Shown: piece after piece, positions 1 to 7,818 of the stretch
How the letters are laid out: the number at the start of each line of letters is the position of its first letter
Numbering within the stretch: position 1 is the first letter of the stretch
Program-made: the position numbers and the translations under genes
The notes under the pieces: model-generated
The model's input: the letters and a program-made list of their open reading frames with translations, nothing else
Database searches by the model: none
What the model was told of the DNA's origin: nothing
Assembly (NCBI RefSeq): GCF_003024195.1
Contig: NZ_KZ679042.1
Span: 186,001-250,000, forward strand
Source of the DNA: Streptomyces dioscori
GTDB taxonomy: Bacteria; Actinomycetota; Actinomycetes; Streptomycetales; Streptomycetaceae
Length of the DNA: 64,000 bases
Direction: 5' to 3'

Positions 1-235
1 GTCGTACTACGGCGGGCAGGACATCTACGGCCTGTACGAACAGGAGGCGGAGAAGATCGGCGAGGGCTGGCTGTGGGGGCCGCGGATGAGCGCCACCCAG
101 CGGGTCATGCAGGACTCCTTCGCCCGCGTCGGCGGCGGCCAGGGCTCGCTGACCGAGTCCCTGCGCACCGCGCAGGAGGGCACCATGCCCGACCTCAAGG
201 CCCTGGGCCTGTCCACCACCCAGCGCTCCACCTGA
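1..235 (+). CDS. Sugar ABC transporter extracellular solute-binding protein (C-terminal end, partial)
   Basis: An open frame enters from the left edge (first full codon at base 2) and stops with TGA at 233-235, giving about 77 residues. The tail contains a tryptophan-rich stretch (GEGWLWGPRMS) and a final helical region, as in the C-termini of family 1 sugar-binding proteins. The assignment rests mainly on context: it lies 26 bases upstream of two sugar permeases in the standard order binding protein-permease-permease. The protein would sit outside the membrane as a lipoprotein and deliver a sugar or oligosaccharide to the permeases. The signal peptide, promoter and any operator are outside the window, so the substrate cannot be judged. 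Confidence 0.72.
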   Translation, partial: SYYGGQDIYGLYEQEAEKIGEGWLWGPRMSATQRVMQDSFARVGGGQGSLTESLRTAQEGTMPDLKALGLSTTQRST

Positions 236-261
236 GCCGACGAGAAGGCAGGTGACACCGC

Positions 262-1248
262 ATGACCACCACCGCTCAGCCCCGGGTGCCGACCGACACG
301 TCCCGCGTCGGCGACCCGGCCCTCTCCCCCGCCGGCCGGCGTGCCCGCCGGACCGCCGGCCGCCGCCGGTTCGGCGCGGTCGTCGTCCTCATGGGGCCGT
401 TCTTCGTCCTGCTGACGACGGTCTTCCTGATCCCCGTCGGCACGGCCGTCTACCTCAGCTTCTACAGCGACGACCAGCCTGGGCTCGGCTTCGGCCCCGA
501 GAACACCGTCTTCGTCGGACTGCGCAGTTACGCGGCCGTCCTGAGCGACCCCACGTTCCTCGGCGGGCTCGGCACGGTCGCGCTCTACTGCCTCATCTAC
601 ATCCCGCTCATGGTCGTCGGGGCGCTGGTCCTGGCCCTGCTGCTGGACTCCGGGGTGGTGCGGCTGCGGGCCGTCGCGCAACTGGGCCTGTTCCTCCCGC
701 ACGCCGTGCCCGGCCTCATCGCCGCGCTGATCTGGCTGTACCTGTACACCCCCGGCATCAGCCCGATCATCGACCTCTTCGCCCGCGCGGACATCACGAT
801 CGACTTCCTCGGCATCCACGCCGTCATCCCGTCCATCGTGAACATCGCCCTGTGGAGCAACCTCGGCTACAACATGGTCGTCTTCTACGCCGCCCTGCAG
901 GCCGTGCCCCGCGAGGTGATCGAGGCCTCCGTGGTCGACGGCGCGGGACCCGTGCGCACGGCGCTCCAGGTCAAGACACCGCTGGTGCGCGCCTCGATCG
1001 TCATGGTGGCGATCTTCACCCTGATCTGGGCGCTCCAGCTCTTCACCGAGCCGATGCTGCTCAGCCAGTCCTCGCCGATGATCAGCTCCCGCTTCTCGCC
1101 GAGCATGTACATCTACGACGCGGCCTTCACCCGCAACAACTACAGCCTGGCGGCGGCCGCCTCGGTGGTCCTGCTGGTGTGCACGATCACCCTGTCCTAC
1201 GGCGTCACCCGCTTCACCAGCCGTGCCGACGCCGAGGAGGCCCGATGA
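262..1248 (+). CDS. Sugar ABC transporter permease (MalF/UgpA-like)
   Basis: Encodes 328 residues. A basic cytoplasmic N-terminus (about 38 residues) is followed by six predicted membrane segments, the first around residues 39-62. The cytoplasmic EAA loop that docks the ATPase is visible near residues 218-240 (EVIEASVVDGAGPVRTA). It forms a heterodimeric channel with the next gene product, and its last bases overlap that gene by ATGA, so translation is probably coupled. No ATPase gene is nearby; in Streptomyces many sugar importers share the MsiK ATPase encoded elsewhere, which is the likely partner. The ATG start at 262 follows an AAGGCAGGTG ribosome site. Confidence 0.93.
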   Translation: MTTTAQPRVPTDTSRVGDPALSPAGRRARRTAGRRRFGAVVVLMGPFFVLLTTVFLIPVGTAVYLSFYSDDQPGLGFGPENTVFVGLRSYAAVLSDPTFLGGLGTVALYCLIYIPLMVVGALVLALLLDSGVVRLRAVAQLGLFLPHAVPGLIAALIWLYLYTPGISPIIDLFARADITIDFLGIHAVIPSIVNIALWSNLGYNMVVFYAALQAVPREVIEASVVDGAGPVRTALQVKTPLVRASIVMVAIFTLIWALQLFTEPMLLSQSSPMISSRFSPSMYIYDAAFTRNNYSLAAAASVVLLVCTITLSYGVTRFTSRADAEEAR

Positions 1249-2108
1249 GCACCACCGACAGTTCCTTCCTGCGCCCTCGTCTGCTGGGGCGGGCGACGGT
1301 CAACGTGGTCGTGGCGGTCTCCGTCCTCTACACCCTGCTCCCCGTGCTGTGGCTGGTGCTGGCCGCGAGCAAGAACCGGGACGCCCTGTTCAGCAGCGAC
1401 CTGCTGTCCGTGGGCGGCTTCTCCCCCGTACGCAATCTCCAGGACCTGTTCGCCATGGACGGCGGCCTGTACAGCCGCTGGTACCTCAACAGCCTGCTGT
1501 ACGCGGTCCTCGGCGCCGCGGTCGGCGCGCTGCTGAGCGTGGCCTGCGGGTACGCCTTCGACAAGTACCGCTTCCAGCACAAGGAGAAGCTGTTCGGTCT
1601 GGTCCTCGCGGCGGTCATGGTGCCGCAGACGGTCCTCGCGCTGCCGCTGTACCTGATGGCCTCCGAGGCCGGTCTCGTCAACACCTTCTGGGCCGTGTTC
1701 ATCCCGGTGCTGTTCAATCCGTTCGGCGTGTATCTCGGCCGTATCTTCAGCCGGGGGTACGTGCCCGACGAGGTGCTGGAGGCCGCGCGGGTGGACGGGG
1801 CCGGCGAACTGACCACGTACGTGCGGGTGAGTCTGCGGATGCTCGGCCCGGGTCTGGTCACCGTCTTCCTCTTCCAGCTGACGGCGATCTGGAACAACTT
1901 CTTCCTGCCCATGGTGATGCTGTCCGACCAGGACCTGTATCCGGTCAGCCTCGGCCTCTACCAGTGGAACAGCTCGGCGTCCGTGTCGCCCGAGTACTAC
2001 TCCGTGGTGATCATGGGATCGTTGCTCGCCGTGCTGCCCCTCATCCTCGCCTTCGTCCTGCTCCAGCGGTTCTGGCGCAGCGGGCTGACCGCCGGAGCCG
2101 TCAAGTGA
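1245..2108 (+). CDS. Sugar ABC transporter permease (MalG/UgpE-like)
   Basis: Encodes 287 residues with six predicted membrane helices; the first spans roughly residues 18-40 (VVVAVSVLYTLLPVLWLVLA). The EAA loop reads EVLEAARVDGAGELTTYVRV, with the conserved DGA. It is the second half of the importer channel. The ATG at 1245 overlaps the preceding stop by four bases and its own TGA overlaps the following GTG start, so genes from 262 to 5049 read as one translationally coupled operon. The substrate is not evident from the sequence; the following dehydrogenase and DUF2264 genes suggest an oxidised sugar or a uronic-acid-containing glycan, which is inference only. Confidence 0.93.
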   Translation: MSTTDSSFLRPRLLGRATVNVVVAVSVLYTLLPVLWLVLAASKNRDALFSSDLLSVGGFSPVRNLQDLFAMDGGLYSRWYLNSLLYAVLGAAVGALLSVACGYAFDKYRFQHKEKLFGLVLAAVMVPQTVLALPLYLMASEAGLVNTFWAVFIPVLFNPFGVYLGRIFSRGYVPDEVLEAARVDGAGELTTYVRVSLRMLGPGLVTVFLFQLTAIWNNFFLPMVMLSDQDLYPVSLGLYQWNSSASVSPEYYSVVIMGSLLAVLPLILAFVLLQRFWRSGLTAGAVK

Positions 2109-3151
2109 CCTCGCACGCCCCCTCCCCGAGTGGCCCCGGGCCCGGTTTCCGGCCCCGCGCCGCCCTGGCCATGTCCCAGGACGCCGCCGCGGCCGTCCTC
2201 GACAGCGCGTCGCTCGACGCCTTCCGCCGGGTCTGCGACCTCGCCGCTCCACCGGTGCTGGACGATCTGTCGACGCCACGGGCGACATCGCTGCTGGCCG
2301 ACGTCGACCTGCTGATCACCGGCTGGGGCTGCCCGGTCCTGGACGAGGAGGTGCTGCGCGCGGCACCGCGGCTGCGGGCCGTGGTGCACACGGCGGGCAG
2401 CGTGCGCGCGCATGTCACGGACGCGTGCTGGGAACGCGGGATCGAGGTGTCCTCCGCCGCCGCGGCCAACGCCCTGCCGGTCGCCGAGTACACCCTCGCC
2501 ATGATCCTGCTGGCCGGCAAACAGATCCTGGAACGCGGCCGGGACTTCAAGGCGTCGAGGAGGAGGGACGACTGGCTGCGCACCCCTGACACCATCGGCA
2601 ACTACCGCAGCACCGTCGGTATCCTCTCCGCGTCGCTGATCGGCCGCCGGGTCGTCGAGCTGTTGCGCCCGCACGACATCGAGGTCCTGCTCCACGACCC
2701 GTACGTGAGTGACGCGGACGCGGCCGAACTCGGCGTGCGGCGCGTCGAGTTGGCGGAGCTGTTCGCCCGCTGCGACACCGTCAGCGTGCACACCCCGCTG
2801 CTGCCCACCACCCGGGGCCTGGTCGGCCGCGCCCTGATCGACTCGATGCCGGCCGGGGCCATGCTCATCAACACCTCCCGGGGAGCCGTCATCGACCAGG
2901 AGGCGCTCACCGACGCCGTCCTGGCGGGCCGGATCCGGGCGGTGCTGGACGTCACCGACCCCGAGGTGCTGCCGCCGGACCACCCCCTGTGGGACTGCGA
3001 GAACGCGCTCATCACCCCTCATCTGGCGGGTTCCCAGGGCAACGAGTGGCGGCGGCTGGCCGACCTCGCGCTCGCCGAGACCATCCGCTGGGCGTCCGGC
3101 ACCGGATTCCTCCATCCCGTACGACGCGAAAGGCTGGCGTTCCTGGCATGA
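2105..3151 (+). CDS. D-isomer-specific 2-hydroxyacid dehydrogenase family protein
   Basis: Encodes 348 residues from the GTG at 2105, which overlaps the upstream TGA. The family oxidises or reduces 2-hydroxy/2-keto acids with NAD(P)H. The catalytic Arg (NTSRGAVID), Glu (DVTDPEVLP) and His (ITPHLAG) regions are all present, in the usual order. The nucleotide-binding turn is unusual: where most members have GxGxxG, this protein reads SASLIG within TVGILSASLIGRRV, so the first two glycines are replaced by serines. Some streptomycete homologues with a GAS-type turn are known to me, so this may mark a subfamily rather than a defect. It could reduce a keto acid released by breakdown of the imported sugar. 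Confidence 0.88.
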   Translation: MTSHAPSPSGPGPGFRPRAALAMSQDAAAAVLDSASLDAFRRVCDLAAPPVLDDLSTPRATSLLADVDLLITGWGCPVLDEEVLRAAPRLRAVVHTAGSVRAHVTDACWERGIEVSSAAAANALPVAEYTLAMILLAGKQILERGRDFKASRRRDDWLRTPDTIGNYRSTVGILSASLIGRRVVELLRPHDIEVLLHDPYVSDADAAELGVRRVELAELFARCDTVSVHTPLLPTTRGLVGRALIDSMPAGAMLINTSRGAVIDQEALTDAVLAGRIRAVLDVTDPEVLPPDHPLWDCENALITPHLAGSQGNEWRRLADLALAETIRWASGTGFLHPVRRERLAFLA

Positions 3152-5049
3152 GCATCCGCATCCCCTTCGAACTCCCCCCTGAGGACCGTGCGTCGAGCCC
3201 GTACACCGGTTACACCCGGGCCCACTGGGAGGCCGTCGCGGACGGTCTGCTGGCAGCCGCGTGGCAGTGGGGCACGCCGGGCCGGGCCCTGCTCGACCTG
3301 CCGGGCCGGCCTTCGCGTTCGGGAGTGCGCTCCGACGGTCTGGAAGGCTTCGCCCGGACGTTCCTCGCGGCCGGCTTCCGGGTCGCGGGCGCCGGTGGCG
3401 AGGACCCGCACGGCTGGCTGGAACGCTACGCCGACGGGCTGGCCGCAGGCACCCTCTCCCCGGGCCGCGACGACACCGAGTCCTGGCCGCTGATCCTCGA
3501 CCACGACGTCCAGGGCCAGCCCATGGTCGAGTCGGCGTCGGTCGCCCTCGGTCTGCGGCTGACGGCGCCCTGGCTCTGGAAGCGTCTCGACGCCGGCGTG
3601 CAGGACCGGGTCGAGGAGTGGCTGCGCGGCTCTCTGCGCCACGTGCCCGCCCCGAACAACTGGTACCTCTTCCCCTACACGGTCGCCGGTTTCCTGGAGT
3701 CGGTGGGCCGCGGCGACGCCGAGACGGCCGCGGTACGGCAGCGGGCACTGGAGCTGATGGAGGGCTGGTACCGGGGCGGGGGCTGGTACGCCGACGGGGA
3801 CGGGCGCGCCTTCGACCACTACAACGGCTGGGCACTGCACCTGTACCCGGTCCTCGACGCCCACCTCGGCGGCGACGCGGCCCTTCTCTCCCGATACGGC
3901 GACCGGCTGCGCGAACACCTCGACGGCTTCGGGCTGATGTTCGGCGCGGACGGGGCGCCGATGCACTTCGGCCGGTCGCTCGCCTACCGCTTCGCCGCGT
4001 CCGCCGCCGTCGGCCTGGGTTCCCTGACCGGTCACACGCCACTGACTCCGGGTGCCTCGCGCCGCCTGGTCAGCGGAAGCCTGCAGCACTTCCTCGACCG
4101 CGGGGCGCTGACCGACGACGGTCTGCTGAGCCTCGGCTGGTACGGGCCGCACGACGCCACCCTGCAGACGTACTCCGGACCGGCCTCGCCCTACTGGGCG
4201 TCGAAGGCGTTCGTCTCCCTCCTCGCCCCCGCGGACCACCCCCTGTGGAGCGCCACGGAGGAGCCCGCGCCGGTGGAGGAGACCGACCGGGTACTGGCCC
4301 TGCCCGCACCCGGACTGCTCGTACAGTCGACTCGGGCGGACGGGATCGTACGGCTGCACAATCACGGCAGCGACCATGTACGGCCGCACGAGCCCGAGTC
4401 GGCCGACGGGGACGATCCGCACTACGGCCGGCAGGCCTACTCGACCCGGACCGGCCCGACGGCGTCCGGGAACACGGCGGACAACCACCTGTCGGTGGAG
4501 GTCGGCGGCCGACGCAGTGTGCGGCGCCGGATCCACCCGCTCGGCGCGGGACACGGCGACGGCTGGGGCTGGGCCGCTTCGTGGCACCGGCCCGTCTTCG
4601 TGGGCGGCCCGCCGATGGTTCCGGGGCTGCGCGTGGAGAGCGTGACGGTGGTGCGGGGGCCGTACGAACTGCGGGTGCACCGCGTGGTGGGAGCGCCCCC
4701 GGGGGCCCGCCTCACCCACACCGGGTGGGCGACCGGGCCGCAGGAGCCGCTCGTCTCGGCACTGCACGGGCTGCACGGCTGGAGCTCCGAGCCGGAGACG
4801 GTCCGGGCGCCGCAGGGCACCGCGTACGTGCCGTGGGCGCAGCTGCCCCGCCTGGCCGGCGAGACGGACGGCACCTCCGTGCACGTATCCCTGGCCGCCC
4901 TCACCGGCGAACCGGGACCCGGCCCGCTCGCGGAGGCCGTCACGCACGTGGTGGCCGACGCCGCCGGCGTCGAGGTGGTGTGGGCGGACGACGGTACGCG
5001 TACACGGGTGTCGTTCGAACCGGTCCGGGTGACGCACAGGAGGAGTTAG
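3148..5049 (+). CDS. DUF2264 domain-containing protein (putative alpha/alpha-barrel glycan-processing enzyme)
   Basis: Encodes 633 residues from the ATG at 3148, which overlaps the upstream stop as ATGA. The N-terminal two-thirds carry the DUF2264 pattern: helix-rich segments with conserved aromatic motifs such as NNWYLFPYTVAGFLE, DHYNGWALHLYP and GRSLAYRFA, consistent with an (alpha/alpha)6 barrel. The C-terminal third (from about residue 400) is beta-rich. There is no signal peptide, so it should act in the cytoplasm on imported material. From memory, some DUF2264 proteins have been assigned to glycoside hydrolase families acting on uronic acids; I could not verify this. Being last in a transporter operon supports a role in cleaving the imported saccharide. 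Confidence 0.88.
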   Translation: MSIRIPFELPPEDRASSPYTGYTRAHWEAVADGLLAAAWQWGTPGRALLDLPGRPSRSGVRSDGLEGFARTFLAAGFRVAGAGGEDPHGWLERYADGLAAGTLSPGRDDTESWPLILDHDVQGQPMVESASVALGLRLTAPWLWKRLDAGVQDRVEEWLRGSLRHVPAPNNWYLFPYTVAGFLESVGRGDAETAAVRQRALELMEGWYRGGGWYADGDGRAFDHYNGWALHLYPVLDAHLGGDAALLSRYGDRLREHLDGFGLMFGADGAPMHFGRSLAYRFAASAAVGLGSLTGHTPLTPGASRRLVSGSLQHFLDRGALTDDGLLSLGWYGPHDATLQTYSGPASPYWASKAFVSLLAPADHPLWSATEEPAPVEETDRVLALPAPGLLVQSTRADGIVRLHNHGSDHVRPHEPESADGDDPHYGRQAYSTRTGPTASGNTADNHLSVEVGGRRSVRRRIHPLGAGHGDGWGWAASWHRPVFVGGPPMVPGLRVESVTVVRGPYELRVHRVVGAPPGARLTHTGWATGPQEPLVSALHGLHGWSSEPETVRAPQGTAYVPWAQLPRLAGETDGTSVHVSLAALTGEPGPGPLAEAVTHVVADAAGVEVVWADDGTRTRVSFEPVRVTHRRS

Positions 5050-5185
5050 CTCCCCCCGTGCACCGGCCGGTGCTCCCGTGCGCCGGGGTGCGTGGCCGGA
5101 TTCCCTCCGCCGTCGGGGGCACGAGGCCGCACGCTGGGTATTCCTCTCCCCAAGGATGGCTTGCGGCGTTGGGGGGACTGGCACT

Positions 5186-5866
5186 GTGGCACGCCTGTCG
5201 TGGACGTCAGGACCGCCCCGCTCGTCCTTCTCCCGCAGACGGCACACCGTGCGGCGGCTGCGGGACCAGGGGCTCTACGGGCCCAGGTTCCGTGACGTCC
5301 TGCCCGCGCTCGCCGGTGCGGTCGTGGTCGTCTGCGCGGTGGCCGCCGGGCTGGCGGTGGGGTACCGCGTGGGCGGGCCGGTCGTTCCGGTCGTCGGCGT
5401 CTCCGTGCCGGCCCTCGTCGTCGCCGTGGAGATCCGGCGCCGGCGGCCGGGCGCACGTCGTCGGCGCGGGCGCTACACCGCGGACGAGTTACGTGAACTC
5501 GACGTGCAGGGGCTGGCGTTGGCCGTCGCGCGGATGTTGCGGCGGGACGGCTGGCGGGTGCGGCTGCTGCCTGCGCCGGACCGGCCCCGGCTGTACGCGC
5601 GGGACTCGGCGGGCCGGCAGCTCGACGTGGCGTTCCGGCCGGTGGCGGAGCCGCTGCCGGACGAGGCGCTGCCGGACCCTCGCACCCGCCGTCATGCGGA
5701 CGGGCCGCGCCTCCAACTGGTCGTGCACCGGGGTGTTTTCAGGGACCGTGACATCCGATGGGCCCAGCGCCAGGGGGACACCCGGCTCGTGAACGGCTCC
5801 ACGCTCGAACGCTGGGCGGAGGGGACGGGCTTGAACGAACTGTTCGACCCACCCTTGTGGGACTGA
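5186..5866 (+). CDS. Hypothetical membrane protein with a restriction-endonuclease-like C-terminal region
   Basis: Encodes 226 residues if read from the GTG at 5186, which follows a GGGGGG stretch; the frame stays open upstream to 5078, but no better ribosome site is seen there. Two adjacent hydrophobic segments (about residues 35-57 and 60-76) form a hairpin anchor, followed by a very basic RRRRPGARRRRGRY patch. The cytoplasmic remainder (DELRELDVQGLALAVARMLRRDGW...) resembles membrane-anchored Mrr-like endonuclease-fold proteins, and ends with a VNGSTLERWAEGTGL helix typical of that fold. The catalytic residues of an active nuclease are not obvious, so nuclease activity is doubtful. It is probably not part of the preceding sugar operon. 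Confidence 0.6.
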   Translation: MARLSWTSGPPRSSFSRRRHTVRRLRDQGLYGPRFRDVLPALAGAVVVVCAVAAGLAVGYRVGGPVVPVVGVSVPALVVAVEIRRRRPGARRRRGRYTADELRELDVQGLALAVARMLRRDGWRVRLLPAPDRPRLYARDSAGRQLDVAFRPVAEPLPDEALPDPRTRRHADGPRLQLVVHRGVFRDRDIRWAQRQGDTRLVNGSTLERWAEGTGLNELFDPPLWD

Positions 5867-5908
5867 GTCCCCGGCCATGACCGCTCTCCATCCGTCTGCA
5901 CCCCGGCG

Positions 5909-6390
5909 GGGGTGACCCGCGCAGTTCCCCGCGCCCCCAAAAAACGGGGCGGCGCACCAGCCCACCCACCTGCGGCCCGGTAGGGGTGACCCGCGCCGTT
6001 CCCCGCGCCCCCAAAAAACGGGACGGCGCACCAGCCCACCCACCTGCGGCCCGGTAGGGGCGACCCGCGCAGTTCCCCGCGCCCCTGGAAGACGGGGCTG
6101 CGCCCCGGTCTTCCAGCGCCGAGGACGACGACCAAAAAACGCCGCCCCGCCCCACCGCCTTTCGCCCCTCAGGGGCGCGGGGAACTGCGCGACCAGCCCC
6201 CACCGGCCCGCCGGACGAACGACGAGGAGCCGGACCTCAAGGGGCGCGGGGAACTGCGCGGCCAGCCCCCACCGGCCCGCGGACACCCTCAGGGGCGCGG
6301 GGAACGGCGCGATCGGCCCCCGCCGGGCCATCGGGCCGCCGGACGAACGACGAGGAGCCGGACCCAAAGGGGCGCGGGGAACGGCGCAAA
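5909..6390 (+). repeat. Intergenic repeat block: direct units of about 75 bp plus inverted copies of a GC-rich 20-mer
   Basis: The 635-bp gap between 5866 and 6502 holds no gene. It starts with direct repeats with a period of about 75 bp (starting near 5911, 5986 and 6059), each containing GCAGTTCCCCGCGCCCC or a GCCGTTCC variant, with an AAAAAACGGG tract in the first two. The same element then recurs in reverse orientation (GGGGCGCGGGGAACTGCGCG) near 6172, 6241, 6292 and 6369. Seven copies in two opposed groups can fold into a large stem. Short elements of this kind are common between Streptomyces genes; related copies occur in this window at 54.4-54.8 kb. They may act as transcription terminators or recombination substrates. 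Confidence 0.85.
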
Positions 6391-6501
6391 CGCCCCCACC
6401 GGCCGCAGGGCCACCGCACGGCCCGTCGTCGTGCCGGCGCAAGCTACCGGCATACTCAGGACGCGCCCGCACCCGCGGACGCGAGAAGCAGGAGGTAGGC
6501 G

Positions 6502-7515
6502 ATGGTGTCGACACCGGGGGCAGAGCGGGCAGAGCCCCGGAAGGTCACGATCAACGACGTCGCCAGGTCCGCCGGAGTGTCCCGGCAGACCGTGTCACGC
6601 GCACTCAACGACAAGGACGAGATCGACGGCGACACCAAACAGCGCGTCCTGGACGCAGCCCGCGCCCTCGGCTACCGGCCGAGCCGGTTCGCCCGGGGCC
6701 TGGTCCGCCAGGACACCATGACCATCGGCCTGGTCATCCCCGATCTGCTCAACCCGTTCTTCACGGAGGTCGCCGCCGCCGCCCTGGAGGCCGCCAGAAC
6801 CCGCGGCTGGCATGTCGTCGTGTACGACACCGCCGACCGCGCGGAGGAGGAGCGCGGCACACTTCAGGTGATCAGTTCGCAGGTGGACGCGGTGATCGGC
6901 TACTTCAGCTGCCCCGAGAGCGAACTGGAGGCGTTCACGCGCGGCATGCCGGTGGTGCTCATCGGCCGCGAGGGCAGGTCGACCCGGTTCAGCTCGATCC
7001 GGATCGACGGCCAGGAGGGCGTCCACGCAGCCGTCGCGCACCTGGTCGCGAAGGGCCACTCCCGGATCGGCATGCTGGACCATCACACGAGGGCCGAGCC
7101 GAGCATCCGGCACACGTGGTTCACGGCAGCCGCCACGGCCCACGGGATCGACCCGGGCGCGGTGGTCGGCGCGGACCAGACGGCCGACGGCGGCGGCTCG
7201 GCGCTCCGGGAACTGCTCTCCGCGCATCCCGGCGTCACCGCGGTCTTCACGTTCAACGACATCATCGCGATCGGCGCCCTGCGGGAAGCCCGCCGGCTCG
7301 GCAGGAGCGTCCCGGAGGATCTGGCTGTCATCGGCTTCGACGGACTGCAGCTCGGCGCACTCGTCGAACCGCCGCTCTCCAGCGTCGCCCTCGACACCCG
7401 ACGCCTCGGCGCGCTCGCCATCGAGCAGGTCGCACGGCTGCTGTCCGAGCCGCCCCCGCTCGCGATCACGGACCTGGTCGTACATGCCGAGCTGCGGCTC
7501 AGCGGGTCCGCGTAG
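6502..7515 (+). CDS. LacI-family transcriptional regulator (likely repressor of the mannosidase/galactosidase operon)
   Basis: Encodes 337 residues. The N-terminal LacI helix-turn-helix is clear (VTINDVARSAGVSRQTVSRA, near residues 15-34), followed by the hinge helix and a periplasmic-binding-protein-like effector domain with typical motifs (VIPDLLNPFF, FTFNDIIAIGALREARR, VIGFDGLQLG). The ATG at 6502 follows AGGAGGT. It stands 303 bases before the binding-protein gene of a sugar operon in the same direction, and a triple operator lies between them, so it most likely represses that operon and releases it when a sugar binds. It is transcribed separately from the preceding repeat block. Confidence 0.93.
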   Translation: MVSTPGAERAEPRKVTINDVARSAGVSRQTVSRALNDKDEIDGDTKQRVLDAARALGYRPSRFARGLVRQDTMTIGLVIPDLLNPFFTEVAAAALEAARTRGWHVVVYDTADRAEEERGTLQVISSQVDAVIGYFSCPESELEAFTRGMPVVLIGREGRSTRFSSIRIDGQEGVHAAVAHLVAKGHSRIGMLDHHTRAEPSIRHTWFTAAATAHGIDPGAVVGADQTADGGGSALRELLSAHPGVTAVFTFNDIIAIGALREARRLGRSVPEDLAVIGFDGLQLGALVEPPLSSVALDTRRLGALAIEQVARLLSEPPPLAITDLVVHAELRLSGSA

Positions 7516-7593
7516 CAGACTGTTCGGCGACGCGTCCGGCGATCCGTTCGACGGCCTGCTTAACACGCCGGTAACGCGCGAGACCCGAATGTC

Positions 7594-7623
7594 TTGACAT
7601 TGAACCGCGCCGAAGCGCAGACT
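7594..7623 (+). promoter_or_regulatory. Candidate promoter for the sugar ABC/GH38/GH2 operon
   Basis: TTGACA at 7594-7599 is a perfect -35 hexamer. With an 18-bp spacer, CAGACT at 7618-7623 is a weaker -10 candidate. The triple LacI-type operator starts 48 bases downstream, which would place it in the early transcribed region. The -10 match is only partial, so the exact start is uncertain. Confidence 0.5.
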
Positions 7624-7670
7624 TCCGACCACTTCGCATTGCACTTCGCGACGTTTCTCCGAGCTTCTCC

Positions 7671-7706
7671 GTGAGCGCTCCCGTGAGCGTTCACGGGAGC
7701 GCTCAC
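7671..7706 (+). promoter_or_regulatory. Triple LacI-type operator (36-bp near-perfect palindrome)
   Basis: Three 12-bp units lie end to end: GTGAGCGCTCCC (7671-7682), GTGAGCGTTCAC (7683-7694) and GGGAGCGCTCAC (7695-7706). Units 1 and 3 are exact reverse complements and the middle one is itself a near palindrome, so the whole is a 36-bp inverted repeat with one mismatched base pair. The GAGCGCTC core resembles known streptomycete LacI-family boxes such as the CebR box TGGGAGCGCTCCCA. It lies between a -35 candidate and the binding-protein gene, so binding by the adjacent regulator (6502-7515) is likely. The centre-to-centre distance of 12 bp is unusual. Confidence 0.78.
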
Positions 7707-7818
7707 AAGTACCTGAACAGCGTTGCGTCCCGTCCCTTCCACCCATAGGGCAGTCCGCCCGAGGGATCAGCATCGAGCCGCCTAGCACCGTCGCTAGCCG
7801 TTGTCTGGAACGGAAAAT

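Noticed and set aside
252..1244. In-frame upstream extension of the second permease, through the first permease gene
   Set aside because: The extension is an out-of-frame reading of the first permease; the real start is the ATG at 1245 in the ATGA overlap.
5909..6390. CRISPR-like array
   Set aside because: Repeats are inverted in two groups, units are of uneven length without unique spacers of constant size, and no cas genes are near.
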